Positions 33,536-43,429 of a stretch of DNA of 64,000 nucleotides are shown here, one piece after another. The notes below the pieces were generated by a model. It was not told the origin of the DNA, did not search any database, and saw only the letters and a list, made by a program, of their open reading frames with translations. A program made the translations under genes and the position numbers. The stretch comes from Pseudomonas sp. CCC3.1 (lineage in GTDB: Bacteria > Pseudomonadota > Gammaproteobacteria > Pseudomonadales > Pseudomonadaceae): NCBI RefSeq assembly GCF_034347405.1, contig NZ_CP133778.1, positions 1,054,001-1,118,000 of the forward strand. The letters run 5' to 3'. Positions within the stretch are counted from its first letter, which is position 1; each line of letters opens with the position of its first letter.

Positions 33536-36500
33536 ATGCTCTCTATAGAAAACGTATTGCACAACGGCGACTGGAGTCTTGGCTTTAGCAAAAGAGTCCT
33601 TGAGCGTGGGCACAAATACTTTCGAGAAGATCGTGTCGAGTTGCTTGAAGTTGATGATGACTGTATTCGTGCCACGTGCGAAGGGGGCCAAGGGTATGTC
33701 TACGAACAGCTGATTCGCATTGAGTCTAACCATGCAAATGCACAGCTTCTGCACTGTTCATGTAGCTGCCCGGTTGCGTTTGATTGCAAGCACTGTGCTG
33801 CTGTTTTGTATTATTTGCATAGCGTACTGCCTCAGGACGGGGTGCAAAGGCTCGGCGAGCACATGAGCCCTGGCCTGGAACGCTGGCTCGATGCAATTCC
33901 GAGAAGCAAGAGTGCAACGGCTCCCGCTAAAAAAACCAGTGACATCGGTCTGTTATATCGGCTTGTGCTGAACCGTCAGACGGGGAATTGGCAGGTCGAT
34001 TTTTATAAGGCCAGACGGCTAAAAGACGGCAGTCTTCGGGATTTGCAACGCTACACGTTTCCCCATGATGTCTTGCGCAATCCGCCTGGCTACCTGCTTG
34101 AATCGGACCTCAAGTTTGCTCGTCTGTTCATCACCAGCTATACCAACGCGAGCTATGCTTCTGGTGTAGAGCTCAAGGGGCGTATCGGTGGTGACGTGCT
34201 TGAGTTACTCCTTGAAACGTCGCGACTGTTTCTTGATTTTGACTTGCAGCGACCTTTGGTTGCAGCTGCCCCGCGCCCTGCAATCTTCAACTGGGTTGAG
34301 CAAGCTAACGGCAATTACCGAGGCCAATGGCTCGGCGCTGACCAATCGCTGGACGCTGTTCTAGCGCTGGAACCGCTGCACTACATTGACTTCGAACGGA
34401 TGCAAATTGGACCCCTGCAGTATGAGTTGAGCGACAAACTGGCCTGTCACTTGCTCCTGGCTCCGGATATTCCGGCGCAGCATGCCGTAGAGTTCAGCCA
34501 CCGCATGCGTACCGTGGTCGATACAGTCGCTGCGCCGTGTGCGCTGACCGAGCGGGTTGTCAACGATATTGCGCCCATCGCGCATTTGACCTTGGGCAGT
34601 ATTGCGCAGACCTCATGGCGCGCGACCAAACCCGTTGAACACCGTGCAGCGTTGGGTTTCAGCTATGCGGGTAGCTATGTAGCTGATAAGAATTCGAGTG
34701 AAATACGGCTGTTATCGGGCAGTGAAACGCTGCGCGTCCAGCGCCAGCCAGCGGCTGAAAAAGCGCTTCGCCAGGCCCTGCTCAAGGTCGGTTTTAAAAG
34801 AGTTACAGGTCAAGGCGTTGCATTGCCCGGTGTGGCCGGTGAGTTGTTCGACCAAGCGAATGATGCGGGTTGGATCACCTTTGTCCAAACTGACCTGGAG
34901 CGTTTGCGCGACTTGGGCTGGCAGATCGTAATCCAGCAAGGCTTTCACTTTGAGCTTCACGAAGTCGAGCAATGGTACGCCGATATCGAGGAGGGCCCGG
35001 AACACGCCTGGTTTGATCTGGAGCTGGGCATTGAGGTCAATGGTCGGCGCTATAGTCTGTTGCCGATTCTGCTTAACGTGCTGAGGCGCAGCCCTGAGGT
35101 GTTAGACCCTCAATCCATGGCTCTTCGAAGAGATGACGAGCCGCTGTTGGTTAATCTTCATTATTCGCCCAATCAATATGCGGCATTAAAACCAGCCTTG
35201 AACGTAGTCTTGCCATATGGTCGGATCAAACCGCTGATGGCAACCCTCAGTGAATTGTATTTAAAGGAGCATCGTGGCGATTCATTGCGGCTGAGTTCTC
35301 TGGATGCCGGGCGGCTCAGTGCGTTGGACGATGTACCGCTGGTCTGGCAAGGGGGCGAGCGTCAGCGTGACTTTGCCAAACGCCTTAAGCAGTCAGAGCA
35401 TGTCGCGTTGCCTGCGCCGCAAGGGCTAAACGCCACTCTGCGTCCTTATCAGCTAGAAGGTTTGAACTGGATGCAAGCCCTGCGCGAGCTTGAGGTGGGT
35501 GGCATTCTGGGTGACGACATGGGTTTGGGCAAGACGCTGCAAGCCCTGACTCATCTATTGCAACTCAAACAGAACGGTCAGCTTGATTCGCCTGCTCTGG
35601 CGATCATGCCGACCAGCCTGATTCCCAACTGGCTCGACGAAGCGGCTCGTTTTACCCCGCAACTCAACGTGCTGGCGTTGCATGGGAACAACCGCCAAAA
35701 AGATTTCGATCAGTTGGCAGGCTACGATTTGATATTGAGCACCTACGCCTTGTTGCCGCGAGACCTGGAAACACTTGAGCCTATCGTCTGGAGTGTTGTG
35801 ATTCTGGATGAGGCACAAAACATTAAAAATCCGACGAGCAAGGCCGCTCAATCCGCACGGCAATTGCAGGCTAAACAACGCTTGTGTCTCTCCGGAACGC
35901 CTTTGGAAAACCATCTGGGTGAGCTGTGGTCCTTGTTCCACTTTTTGTTGCCGGGTTGGCTGGGTGATAGCAAAACGTTCAATCGTGATTACCGTACGCC
36001 CATCGAAAAGCACGGTAACAGTGAGCGTATGCACAGCCTGACGGCACGCATCAAACCGTTTTTATTACGCCGCACTAAAGAGCAGGTAGCCGCTGAATTG
36101 CCAGCGAAAACTGAAATCGTGCATTGGGTCGACTTGAGCGATACCCAGCGCGATGTCTATGAAACCGTTCGCGTTGCAATGGACAAGAAGGTTCGCGATG
36201 AAATCAACCGCAGCGGGATAGCTCGCAGTCAGATCATCATTCTTGAAGCGCTGCTTAAACTGCGCCAGGTGTGCTGCGATTTGCGTTTGGTCAAAAGCGC
36301 ATCAGCCGTTAATGCCAAACGGACTTTGACCGGAAAGCTGGGTAGCTTGATGGAGATCATTGAAGAGTTGCTGGGTGAAGGTCGGCGCATTCTACTGTTC
36401 TCTCAATTCACCTCAATGCTGGCATTGATCGAGCAAGAGCTGGAACACCGCAACGTTGCCTATTCGCTGCTGACCGGTGATACCAAGGATCGTCGTACGC

Positions 36501-36844
36501 CGGTTAAAAACTTCCAGGACGGCAAAGTTCCACTGTTTTTAATCAGTTTGAAGGCGGGTGGTACGGGCCTTAATTTGACCGCGGCTGATACGGTGATTCA
36601 TTACGATCCATGGTGGAACCCGGCGGCTGAAAATCAGGCCACTGATCGTGCGCATCGGATTGGCCAAGATAAGCCTGTATTCGTCTACAAGATGATTGCG
36701 CGTGGCACCGTGGAAGAAAAAATCCAGGCGTTGCAACAGAAAAAAGCGCATTTGGCCGCAGGTGTTTTAGATGGAGGCTTGAGCAGCGGCTGGAAGCTTG
36801 AGCAGACTGACATTGACGCGTTGTTTGCGCCGTTGAAGGGGTAG
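33536..36844 (+). CDS. SWIM zinc-finger SNF2-family helicase (long paralogue)
   Basis: 1102 residues. The N-terminal SWIM zinc finger (Cys76-x-Cys78-x5-Cys84-x-His86) is followed by an extra region of about 200 residues absent from the paralogue, then a bacterial SNF2-associated domain. The C-terminal helicase core begins near 630: motif I GDDMGLGKTLQAL at about 660, motif II LDEAQNIKNP (DEAQ), motif III SGTPLENHLGELWSL and motif VI ATDRAHRIGQ. A swi2/snf2 DNA translocase is predicted; the partner or substrate is unknown. Start ATG 33536 has a weak ribosome-binding site. Codon choice looks slightly more AT-rich than in nagZ. Convergent with its shorter paralogue at 36952-39654. Confidence 0.9.
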   Translation: MLSIENVLHNGDWSLGFSKRVLERGHKYFREDRVELLEVDDDCIRATCEGGQGYVYEQLIRIESNHANAQLLHCSCSCPVAFDCKHCAAVLYYLHSVLPQDGVQRLGEHMSPGLERWLDAIPRSKSATAPAKKTSDIGLLYRLVLNRQTGNWQVDFYKARRLKDGSLRDLQRYTFPHDVLRNPPGYLLESDLKFARLFITSYTNASYASGVELKGRIGGDVLELLLETSRLFLDFDLQRPLVAAAPRPAIFNWVEQANGNYRGQWLGADQSLDAVLALEPLHYIDFERMQIGPLQYELSDKLACHLLLAPDIPAQHAVEFSHRMRTVVDTVAAPCALTERVVNDIAPIAHLTLGSIAQTSWRATKPVEHRAALGFSYAGSYVADKNSSEIRLLSGSETLRVQRQPAAEKALRQALLKVGFKRVTGQGVALPGVAGELFDQANDAGWITFVQTDLERLRDLGWQIVIQQGFHFELHEVEQWYADIEEGPEHAWFDLELGIEVNGRRYSLLPILLNVLRRSPEVLDPQSMALRRDDEPLLVNLHYSPNQYAALKPALNVVLPYGRIKPLMATLSELYLKEHRGDSLRLSSLDAGRLSALDDVPLVWQGGERQRDFAKRLKQSEHVALPAPQGLNATLRPYQLEGLNWMQALRELEVGGILGDDMGLGKTLQALTHLLQLKQNGQLDSPALAIMPTSLIPNWLDEAARFTPQLNVLALHGNNRQKDFDQLAGYDLILSTYALLPRDLETLEPIVWSVVILDEAQNIKNPTSKAAQSARQLQAKQRLCLSGTPLENHLGELWSLFHFLLPGWLGDSKTFNRDYRTPIEKHGNSERMHSLTARIKPFLLRRTKEQVAAELPAKTEIVHWVDLSDTQRDVYETVRVAMDKKVRDEINRSGIARSQIIILEALLKLRQVCCDLRLVKSASAVNAKRTLTGKLGSLMEIIEELLGEGRRILLFSQFTSMLALIEQELEHRNVAYSLLTGDTKDRRTPVKNFQDGKVPLFLISLKAGGTGLNLTAADTVIHYDPWWNPAAENQATDRAHRIGQDKPVFVYKMIARGTVEEKIQALQQKKAHLAAGVLDGGLSSGWKLEQTDIDALFAPLKG

Positions 36845-36879
36845 CGCACGCAGTTTCTGCAGGATCCACCGTTCGGCGC

Positions 36880-36940
36880 TTGATGACCTCGCGATCTTTG
36901 AATAGAGCAAAAGATCGCGAAGCAAGCTCGCTCCAGCAAG
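36880..36940. repeat. decayed REPIN-like palindrome between the SNF2 genes
   Basis: The right arm (AAAGATCGCGAAGCAAGCTC onward, ending GCTCCAGCAAG) is recognisable, while the left arm keeps only CCTCGCGATCTTT. The element occupies most of the 107-bp convergent spacer. Confidence 0.75.
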
Positions 36941-36951
36941 TCGGCGTTGTT

Positions 36952-39654
36952 TTAGCGTTTTTCGACTTTAGGCGGCAACGGCGCAAACAGCGCGTCGATG
37001 TCGTCGTCTTGCAGTTTCCAGTCCCCGGCAATTCGGCCGTCTAACACGCCTGCAGCCAAATCCGATTTTTCCTGCTGCAGGTGCTGGATTTTCTCTTCCA
37101 CGGTGCCGCGCGCAATCATCTTGTACACAAACACCGGTTTCTCTTGGCCAATGCGATAAGCGCGGTCGGTGGCCTGGTTTTCAGCGGCTGGGTTCCACCA
37201 CGGGTCGTAGTGAATAACCGTGTCGGCTTCGGTCAGGTTCAATCCCACACCGCCAGCCTTGAGGCTGATCAGGAAGATTTGCAGTGTGCCGCTTTGAAAG
37301 TCTTTGACTGGTGCACGTCGATCACGGGTTTGCCCGGTGAGCAGCGCGTAACGGACATTGCGCTTTTTCAGTTCCGCTTCGATCAGCCCCAGCATCGAGG
37401 TGAACTGCGAAAACAGCAGAATGCGTCGACCTTCGGCAAACAGTTCTTCGAGCATCGCCATGAGGCTGTCGAGTTTGCCCGAGGTGCTGCCTTTTTTCGG
37501 CGGGGTATCGCTGACCAACCTCAGGTCGCAACAGACCTGACGCAGCTTGAGTAATGCTTCAAGGATGATGATCTGGCTGCGGCCTACGCCTTTACGGGTG
37601 ATTTCGTCGCGGACTTTTTTGTCCATCGCCAGGCGCATCGTTTCGTACACATCGCGCTGCGCTTCGTTGAGTTCGACCCAATGGATAATCTCGGTTTTCG
37701 GTGGCAGCTCGGTCGCCACCTGCTCTTTGGTGCGGCGCAACAGGAAGGGTTTGATCCGCGCATTGAGGTGCTGCAAACGCTCGTCGTTGCCCTGGCGTTC
37801 AATCGGCACCCGGTAGTCACGGTTGAACGCCTTAACGTCGCCCAGCCACCCGGGAAGCAAGAAGTGAAACAGCGACCACAGTTCGCCCAAGTGGTTTTCC
37901 AGCGGGGTGCCGCTGAGGCACAGGCGCTGACGTGCGCTGAGTTCGCAGGCAGCCTGTGAGGCCTTGCTGCCGGGATTCTTGATGTACTGCGCTTCGTCCA
38001 GGATCAATACGTGCAGAGGCAGCTTGGCCAAGTGCTCAATGTCTTTGGGCAGCAGCGCGTAGGTGGTCAGGATCAGGTCGTAGTCATTGAGGTGTTCGAA
38101 GTGTTTTTTTCGCGTCGCGCCATACAGCGCCAGCACGTTGAGCTGCGGGGTGAAATGCGCCGCTTCGTCCAGCCAGTTGGGAATCAGGCTGGTTGGCATC
38201 ACCACCATGGCCGGGCGATCCAGCCGACCCGCATTTTTCTCGCACAGAATATGCGCCAGGGTTTGCAGGGTTTTGCCCAGGCCCATGTCGTCCGCAAGAA
38301 TGCCACCGACTTCCAGCTGGCGCAGTGACTGCATCCAGCTCAGCCCTTCAAGCTGGTAGGGGCGCAGATTGGCATTCAGGCCTTCGGGGGCTTCGACGCT
38401 GAAGTCTTTGATGTCGCGCAAGCGCTGGGCAAACCCGCGAATGTGCTCGCCGCCTTCCCAGCGCAAGGGCAGTGCATCCAGCGCATTGAGGCGCGGAGCA
38501 TCGGCACTTTTGATCCGCAGCGTGGTGGCACCCGGTTCACCTAGATAGAACTCGCCCAGTGTCGCCAGTACGGGTTTCAGGCGCCCATACGGCAGGGCTA
38601 CTTGCAGCGGGCCATGGCTGCTGTTCGGCGTAGCGGGGATATTGACCAGAATCAGTTCGTCGTCGCGGCGTTTGGCGAGTTTTTCGGGGCTCAGGATGTC
38701 GGTGTGCGAACGCATCAGGTTCAGCAGAATCGGCAGCAAGCTCAGGCGCTGGCCGTTGACGATGATCCCCAGTTCCAAGTCGAACCAGTCGTGTTCGGGG
38801 GCTTCGTCGACGTTGGCGTACCAGTCTTCGACCGGGCTCAGGTCAAAGCCGAAGTCCTCGTCAATCTGCAACTCCCAGCCTTGCTCACGCAGGCCGGGCA
38901 TCTGATTCAGGGTGAAATTGAGCCAGGCGCTGTCGTTGACCATCTCAAACAGCTCGCCAGCGCTCTCCGGCAGGGCTTTGCTCTGGCGGGTGGCAATTTT
39001 GAAGCCCAGCTCGCGCAACTGTTCGCGAAAGGCATTTTCAGCCTCGGGGTGGCGCTTGATTCGCAGCGTCTGGTGTTCCTGGCGAATCAGCACGTCTGCA
39101 TTTTTTTGCCCGCTGACGTACTGCTCAAGGTAGTTGAATGACAGTGCGGCGCGATGCTGGATGTAGCGTTGCATTTTGCCGTTGCGCGGTTCAAAGGCGC
39201 TGAACTCGGCGCTGGCCAGCCACAGACGCGGTATCGGTTGCACGTCATCGCTCAGCACTTCGGGCAGGTTGTTGGGGCGGCGCGAGTCGAGCACAGCCTG
39301 GAGTTTTTCCAGAAGCTCGGCGTCCTGGGCAGCAGCGGGGTAGTTCAAGGTGTCTTCAATCTTCAGTAATACGGCAGCGGTGTGCTTGCAGTTGGTGCGG
39401 ACGGGGCAGGTGCAGTTCGCGCTGACCAAAAGCAGGGTGCCTTTGGCTGACTCGCGCAGTTGAATGGTCTGACGGTAAAAGTTTTCTCCGGAGCCCTGAC
39501 AGCTGGCGGTGATCAGGCTGTCGCCGATCTGGGCGATTCTGACACGGTTTTCCCGAGCGTAGCGGCGGCCACGCTCCAGGCTTTGCTCTTTGAATCGACT
39601 GACCCAAGTCGGTGCGAGTGGCTTGGTCAGTCGAGCGGTCAGGTTCTGAGACAT
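36952..39654 (-). CDS. SWIM zinc-finger SNF2-family helicase (short paralogue)
   Basis: 900 residues. SWIM zinc finger at residues 81-91 (Cys81-x-Cys83-x5-Cys89-x-His91), SNF2-associated region, then helicase core with ADDMGLGKTLQTL at about 456, LDEAQYIKNP, SGTPLENHLGELWSL and ATDRAYRIGQ. The core is strikingly like that of the convergent 33536-36844 gene (for example PTSLIPNWLDEAA.FTPQLNVLAL in both), marking a duplication. It lacks about 200 residues between the SWIM finger and the HRAALxF block. Translation starts at the ATG at 39654, 25 bp from the 3' end of mfd, with which it may be cotranscribed. Confidence 0.92.
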   Translation of the reverse strand: MSQNLTARLTKPLAPTWVSRFKEQSLERGRRYARENRVRIAQIGDSLITASCQGSGENFYRQTIQLRESAKGTLLLVSANCTCPVRTNCKHTAAVLLKIEDTLNYPAAAQDAELLEKLQAVLDSRRPNNLPEVLSDDVQPIPRLWLASAEFSAFEPRNGKMQRYIQHRAALSFNYLEQYVSGQKNADVLIRQEHQTLRIKRHPEAENAFREQLRELGFKIATRQSKALPESAGELFEMVNDSAWLNFTLNQMPGLREQGWELQIDEDFGFDLSPVEDWYANVDEAPEHDWFDLELGIIVNGQRLSLLPILLNLMRSHTDILSPEKLAKRRDDELILVNIPATPNSSHGPLQVALPYGRLKPVLATLGEFYLGEPGATTLRIKSADAPRLNALDALPLRWEGGEHIRGFAQRLRDIKDFSVEAPEGLNANLRPYQLEGLSWMQSLRQLEVGGILADDMGLGKTLQTLAHILCEKNAGRLDRPAMVVMPTSLIPNWLDEAAHFTPQLNVLALYGATRKKHFEHLNDYDLILTTYALLPKDIEHLAKLPLHVLILDEAQYIKNPGSKASQAACELSARQRLCLSGTPLENHLGELWSLFHFLLPGWLGDVKAFNRDYRVPIERQGNDERLQHLNARIKPFLLRRTKEQVATELPPKTEIIHWVELNEAQRDVYETMRLAMDKKVRDEITRKGVGRSQIIILEALLKLRQVCCDLRLVSDTPPKKGSTSGKLDSLMAMLEELFAEGRRILLFSQFTSMLGLIEAELKKRNVRYALLTGQTRDRRAPVKDFQSGTLQIFLISLKAGGVGLNLTEADTVIHYDPWWNPAAENQATDRAYRIGQEKPVFVYKMIARGTVEEKIQHLQQEKSDLAAGVLDGRIAGDWKLQDDDIDALFAPLPPKVEKR

Positions 39655-39678
39655 GGGTGTTTCATTGCGCAGGGCTCA

Positions 39679-42600
39679 TCAGGACGACTTCGGTGTGAGG
39701 CGCTCAAACAGCGCCTCAAGGATGTTGAAGCGTTCTTCCGGGCGCTCCATCGGCACCATGAATTTAAACAGGGTGGCGCCTTCGAACTTGTAGCGGTTGG
39801 GTTGGCCTTGGATCAGCTTGATCAAGGTCAGCGGGTCAACCGGTGTGTCGGAGGCAAACTCGATCCGCCCGCCCTGTGGTCCGGCATCGACTTTTTTGAT
39901 ACCCAGTTGTTCGGCCTGCAATTTGAGCAAGGTAATGCGCACCAGATTTTTGGTCGGCTCGGGGAGCAGGCCAAAACGGTCGATCATCTCGACTTGCAAA
40001 TCCTTGAGGCCGTCTTCATCGCTGGCCGAGGCAATGCGCTTGTAGAGAATCAGACGGGTGTGCACGTCTGGCAGATAGGCTTCGGGAATCAGCGCGGGCA
40101 CGCGCAGGTTGATCTCCGGTCCGCCACCCAGCGGCTGGTCGAGGTTGGGTTGTTCGCCCTTGCGAATCGACTTCACCGCACGCTCAAGCATTTCCATATA
40201 CAGGGTAAAACCGACCGCCTGGATCTGGCCGCTTTGGCCGTCACCGAGCAACTCGCCCGCACCGCGGATTTCCAGGTCGTTGGTGGCCAGGACAAAACCG
40301 GCACCCAGGTCCTGCGTGTTGGCGATGGCTTCGAGGCGCTTTTGCGCGTCGCCGGTAATTTGCTGGCGCGGTGGTGTCAGCAGGTAAGCGTAAGCCTGGT
40401 GGTGGCTACGCCCCACGCGGCCGCGCAGTTGGTGCAGTTGCGCCAGGCCGAACTTGTCGGCGCGCTCGATGATGATGGTGTTGGCGCTCGGCACGTCGAT
40501 GCCGGTCTCGATGATGGTCGAGGCAATCAGCACGTTGAAGCGCTTGTGATAGAAGTCGCTCATCACCTGTTCGAGTTCGCGTTCGCGCATCTGGCCGTGG
40601 CCAATGCCGATGCGCGCTTCGGGCACCAGCGCGGCCAATTCTGCGGCGCATTTCTCGATGGTTTTCACGTCGTTATGCAGGTAGTACACCTGGCCGCCGC
40701 GCAGCAACTCACGCAGCAGGGCCTCTTTGACTGTGCTGTTGTTTTGCTCCATGACGAACGTGCGCACTGACAGGCGGCGCGCCGGTGGCGTGGCGATGAT
40801 CGACAAGTCACGCATGCCCGACACCGCCATGTTCAGCGTGCGCGGGATTGGCGTGGCGGTGAGGGTCAGAATATCGACTTCACTGCGCAGCGCCTTGAGC
40901 TGTTCTTTCTGACGAACCCCAAAGCGGTGCTCTTCGTCGATGATCACCAGCCCCAGGTTTTTGATTTTGACGTCGTCTTGCAGCAGCTTGTGGGTGCCGA
41001 TCACGATGTCGATCTTGCCTTCAGCCAGGTCGGCCACGGCCTGATTGATTTCTTTGGCGGACTTGAAGCGGCTCATTACTTCAACCCGCACCGGCCAGTC
41101 GGCAAAACGGTCGCGGAAGCTGTTGTAGTGTTGTTGAGCTAGCAGGGTGGTCGGCACCAGAATCGCGACCTGGCGGCCACCGTGCACGGCAATAAAGGCT
41201 GCGCGCATGGCCACTTCGGTTTTGCCGAAGCCCACGTCGCCACACACCAGACGGTCCATCGGCTTGGGCGACAGCATGTCGGCGCGCACAGCTTCGATGG
41301 TGGTTTGCTGGTCTGGGGTTTCTTCAAACGGGAAACCGGCGCTGAACGTGGCGTAATCGGCTTTCGGGTCGGCAAATGCGTAGCCTTCGCGAGCGGCACG
41401 GCGGGCATAGATGTCGAGCAACTCGGCGGCCACATCGCGTACTTGTTCGGCGGCTTTGCGCTTGGCTTTTTGCCAGGTTTCAGAGCCCAGGCGGTGCAGT
41501 GGCGCGAGTTCGTCATCGCTGCCGGTGTAGCGGGCGATCAAGTGCAGGTTGGCCACCGGCACGTACAGCTTGGCGCCCTCGGCGTATTCGAGGGTCAGGA
41601 ACTCGGCGACCTGATTGTCGACTTCCAGCGTGGCCAACCCTTGATAGCGGCCCACGCCGTGGTCGATGTGCACCACGGGCGCGCCTTCGCGCAGTTCGGT
41701 GAGGTTTTTGATCACCGCATCGTTATTGACGTCGGTGCGCTTTTCGCGGCGCCGACGCTGCATCACCCGCTGCCCGAACAGCGGGCTTTCGGCGATCAGC
41801 GCCAATGCTGGGTCATCCAGCAACAGGCCTTCATCCAGCGGCGCAATGGTGATCGCCAAACGATGTTTGCTGGCGACAAAGTCAGGCCAGCTGTCGACGG
41901 TTTTCGGGCGCAACTTCAAGCGTTCAAGCAGTTCGAGCAGTACTTCGCGGCGCCCCGCCGACTCGGCGGTGAACAGCACGCGGCCATCAAACTGCTCCAG
42001 AAAGCCTGACAGCGCGGCCAATGGCTGGTTGGCCTTGGCTTCAATGGCCAGGTTGGGCAGTGGGTGCGCCGGGAAGCGTTCGCGGCCGCTGCCAGCGTCG
42101 ATGTCATCTTGGCTGGCGACCACGCGTGGCCAGTTTTTCAGGCGGGCAAAGCAGTCATCAACCGGCAGAAACAGTTCGGCGGGTGGCAAGAGCGGTCGCG
42201 ACGGGTCTATTCGACGCTCTTCGTAGCGGTTGCGCACGTCCGACCAGAAATTCTCGGCGGCCTGTTCGATCCCCGGCAGCGAGAACACTTGCGTGTCGCC
42301 CGGCAGGTAGTCGAACAAGGTTGAGGTTTCGTCGAAAAACAGCGGCAGGTAGTACTCAATACCGGCGGGTGTAATCCCGCTGGTCAAGTCCTGAAAGATC
42401 GGGCAGCGGCGGAAGTCGACATCGAACCGCTCGCGAAAGCGCGCCTTGAAGCGAGTCACGGCGTCCTTTTGCAGCGGGAACTCGCGCGCAGGCAGCAAGC
42501 GTACCGATTCGACCTTGTCGATGGAGCGCTGGGTTTCCGGGTCGAAGGTGCGCAGGGTTTCGATTTCGTCATCGAACAAGTCGATCCGGTAGGGCAGTTT

Positions 42601-43128
42601 GCTGCCCATCGGGAACAGGTCGATCAGCGCACCGCGCACCGCAAACTCGCCGTGCTCATACACCGTGTCGACACAACGATAGCCGCTGGCTTCGAGGCGG
42701 GTGCGCATCTGCTCCACATCCAGCTTCTGGCCGACATCCAGCACCAGGCTGCTACCCAGCAGAAACTTGGTCGGCGCCAGGCGATGTAGGGCGGTGGTGA
42801 TCGGCACTACCAAAACCCCGTGATCCAGCTCTGGCAGCCGATACAGGCTGGCGATGCGCTGGGAAATGATGTCTTGGTGTGGCGAGAACAGGTCGTAGGG
42901 CAGGGTTTCCCAGTCAGGGAAGTGCAGCACGGGCAGTTCGGGGGCGAAAAACCTCAGTTCCTGCTCAAGGCGTTCGGCGCTTTGGCTGTCGGCGGTCAGG
43001 AGCAGGGTGAAGCGCTTGGCGGCGCTGGCAGCTTCGGCAATGGCGAGGCTCAGGGCAGCACCGGGCAGATTGCTCCAGTGCTGTTTACCTGCCGTAGCAG
43101 GAAGTTTGGGTAGACGCAGGACGGGCAC
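39679..43128 (-). CDS. mfd: transcription-repair coupling factor Mfd
   Basis: 1149 residues from the GTG at 43128. Releases stalled RNA polymerase and recruits UvrA. An N-terminal UvrB-like region is followed by the CarD-type RNA-polymerase-interaction module (REGAPVVHIDHGVGRYQGLA). The RecG-like translocase has GDVGFGKTEVAMRAAF and IIDEEHRFGVRQKEQLK, and a C-terminal regulatory domain closes it. The longer frame to 43179 starts with TTG and adds 17 atypical residues. The GTG has GGAG eleven bases upstream and gives the usual Pseudomonas length. Confidence 0.95.
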   Translation of the reverse strand: MPVLRLPKLPATAGKQHWSNLPGAALSLAIAEAASAAKRFTLLLTADSQSAERLEQELRFFAPELPVLHFPDWETLPYDLFSPHQDIISQRIASLYRLPELDHGVLVVPITTALHRLAPTKFLLGSSLVLDVGQKLDVEQMRTRLEASGYRCVDTVYEHGEFAVRGALIDLFPMGSKLPYRIDLFDDEIETLRTFDPETQRSIDKVESVRLLPAREFPLQKDAVTRFKARFRERFDVDFRRCPIFQDLTSGITPAGIEYYLPLFFDETSTLFDYLPGDTQVFSLPGIEQAAENFWSDVRNRYEERRIDPSRPLLPPAELFLPVDDCFARLKNWPRVVASQDDIDAGSGRERFPAHPLPNLAIEAKANQPLAALSGFLEQFDGRVLFTAESAGRREVLLELLERLKLRPKTVDSWPDFVASKHRLAITIAPLDEGLLLDDPALALIAESPLFGQRVMQRRRREKRTDVNNDAVIKNLTELREGAPVVHIDHGVGRYQGLATLEVDNQVAEFLTLEYAEGAKLYVPVANLHLIARYTGSDDELAPLHRLGSETWQKAKRKAAEQVRDVAAELLDIYARRAAREGYAFADPKADYATFSAGFPFEETPDQQTTIEAVRADMLSPKPMDRLVCGDVGFGKTEVAMRAAFIAVHGGRQVAILVPTTLLAQQHYNSFRDRFADWPVRVEVMSRFKSAKEINQAVADLAEGKIDIVIGTHKLLQDDVKIKNLGLVIIDEEHRFGVRQKEQLKALRSEVDILTLTATPIPRTLNMAVSGMRDLSIIATPPARRLSVRTFVMEQNNSTVKEALLRELLRGGQVYYLHNDVKTIEKCAAELAALVPEARIGIGHGQMRERELEQVMSDFYHKRFNVLIASTIIETGIDVPSANTIIIERADKFGLAQLHQLRGRVGRSHHQAYAYLLTPPRQQITGDAQKRLEAIANTQDLGAGFVLATNDLEIRGAGELLGDGQSGQIQAVGFTLYMEMLERAVKSIRKGEQPNLDQPLGGGPEINLRVPALIPEAYLPDVHTRLILYKRIASASDEDGLKDLQVEMIDRFGLLPEPTKNLVRITLLKLQAEQLGIKKVDAGPQGGRIEFASDTPVDPLTLIKLIQGQPNRYKFEGATLFKFMVPMERPEERFNILEALFERLTPKSS

Positions 43129-43361
43129 GGAAGGTTGAGCTCCAAGCGTTGCGGCAAAGTTGGCAATTGTAACGGTCAAGGGGTTGGCTGTCAGTTACCG
43201 TCTTTAAGGGGGCGTGTAAATCAGCGGGTTGTGGCGTAAAAGAGTGAGTCAAAGGGGGTCGGCAGGCGATTAATGAGGCAGAAAAACCGGATTGTTAAAA
43301 TTTTTTTACCTTGATTTGTTGGTGCTTAATCGTTTCAGTTGCTGAGTGTGACAGGCGTGCA

Positions 43362-43390
43362 TTGCCCATGACTGGGTGCGGCGGCATAAT
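43362..43390 (+). promoter_or_regulatory. sigma-70 promoter of the GAPDH gene
   Basis: TTGCCC, 17-bp spacer, CATAAT, about 40 bp before the GTG start at 43430. The upstream 100 bp are AT-rich (TTAAAATTTTTTTACC near 43295), possibly an UP-element-like tract. Confidence 0.5.
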
Positions 43391-43429
43391 GTAGCCCCTT
43401 TTTTCAGCCCCTACATGTGGAAGGTTCCC

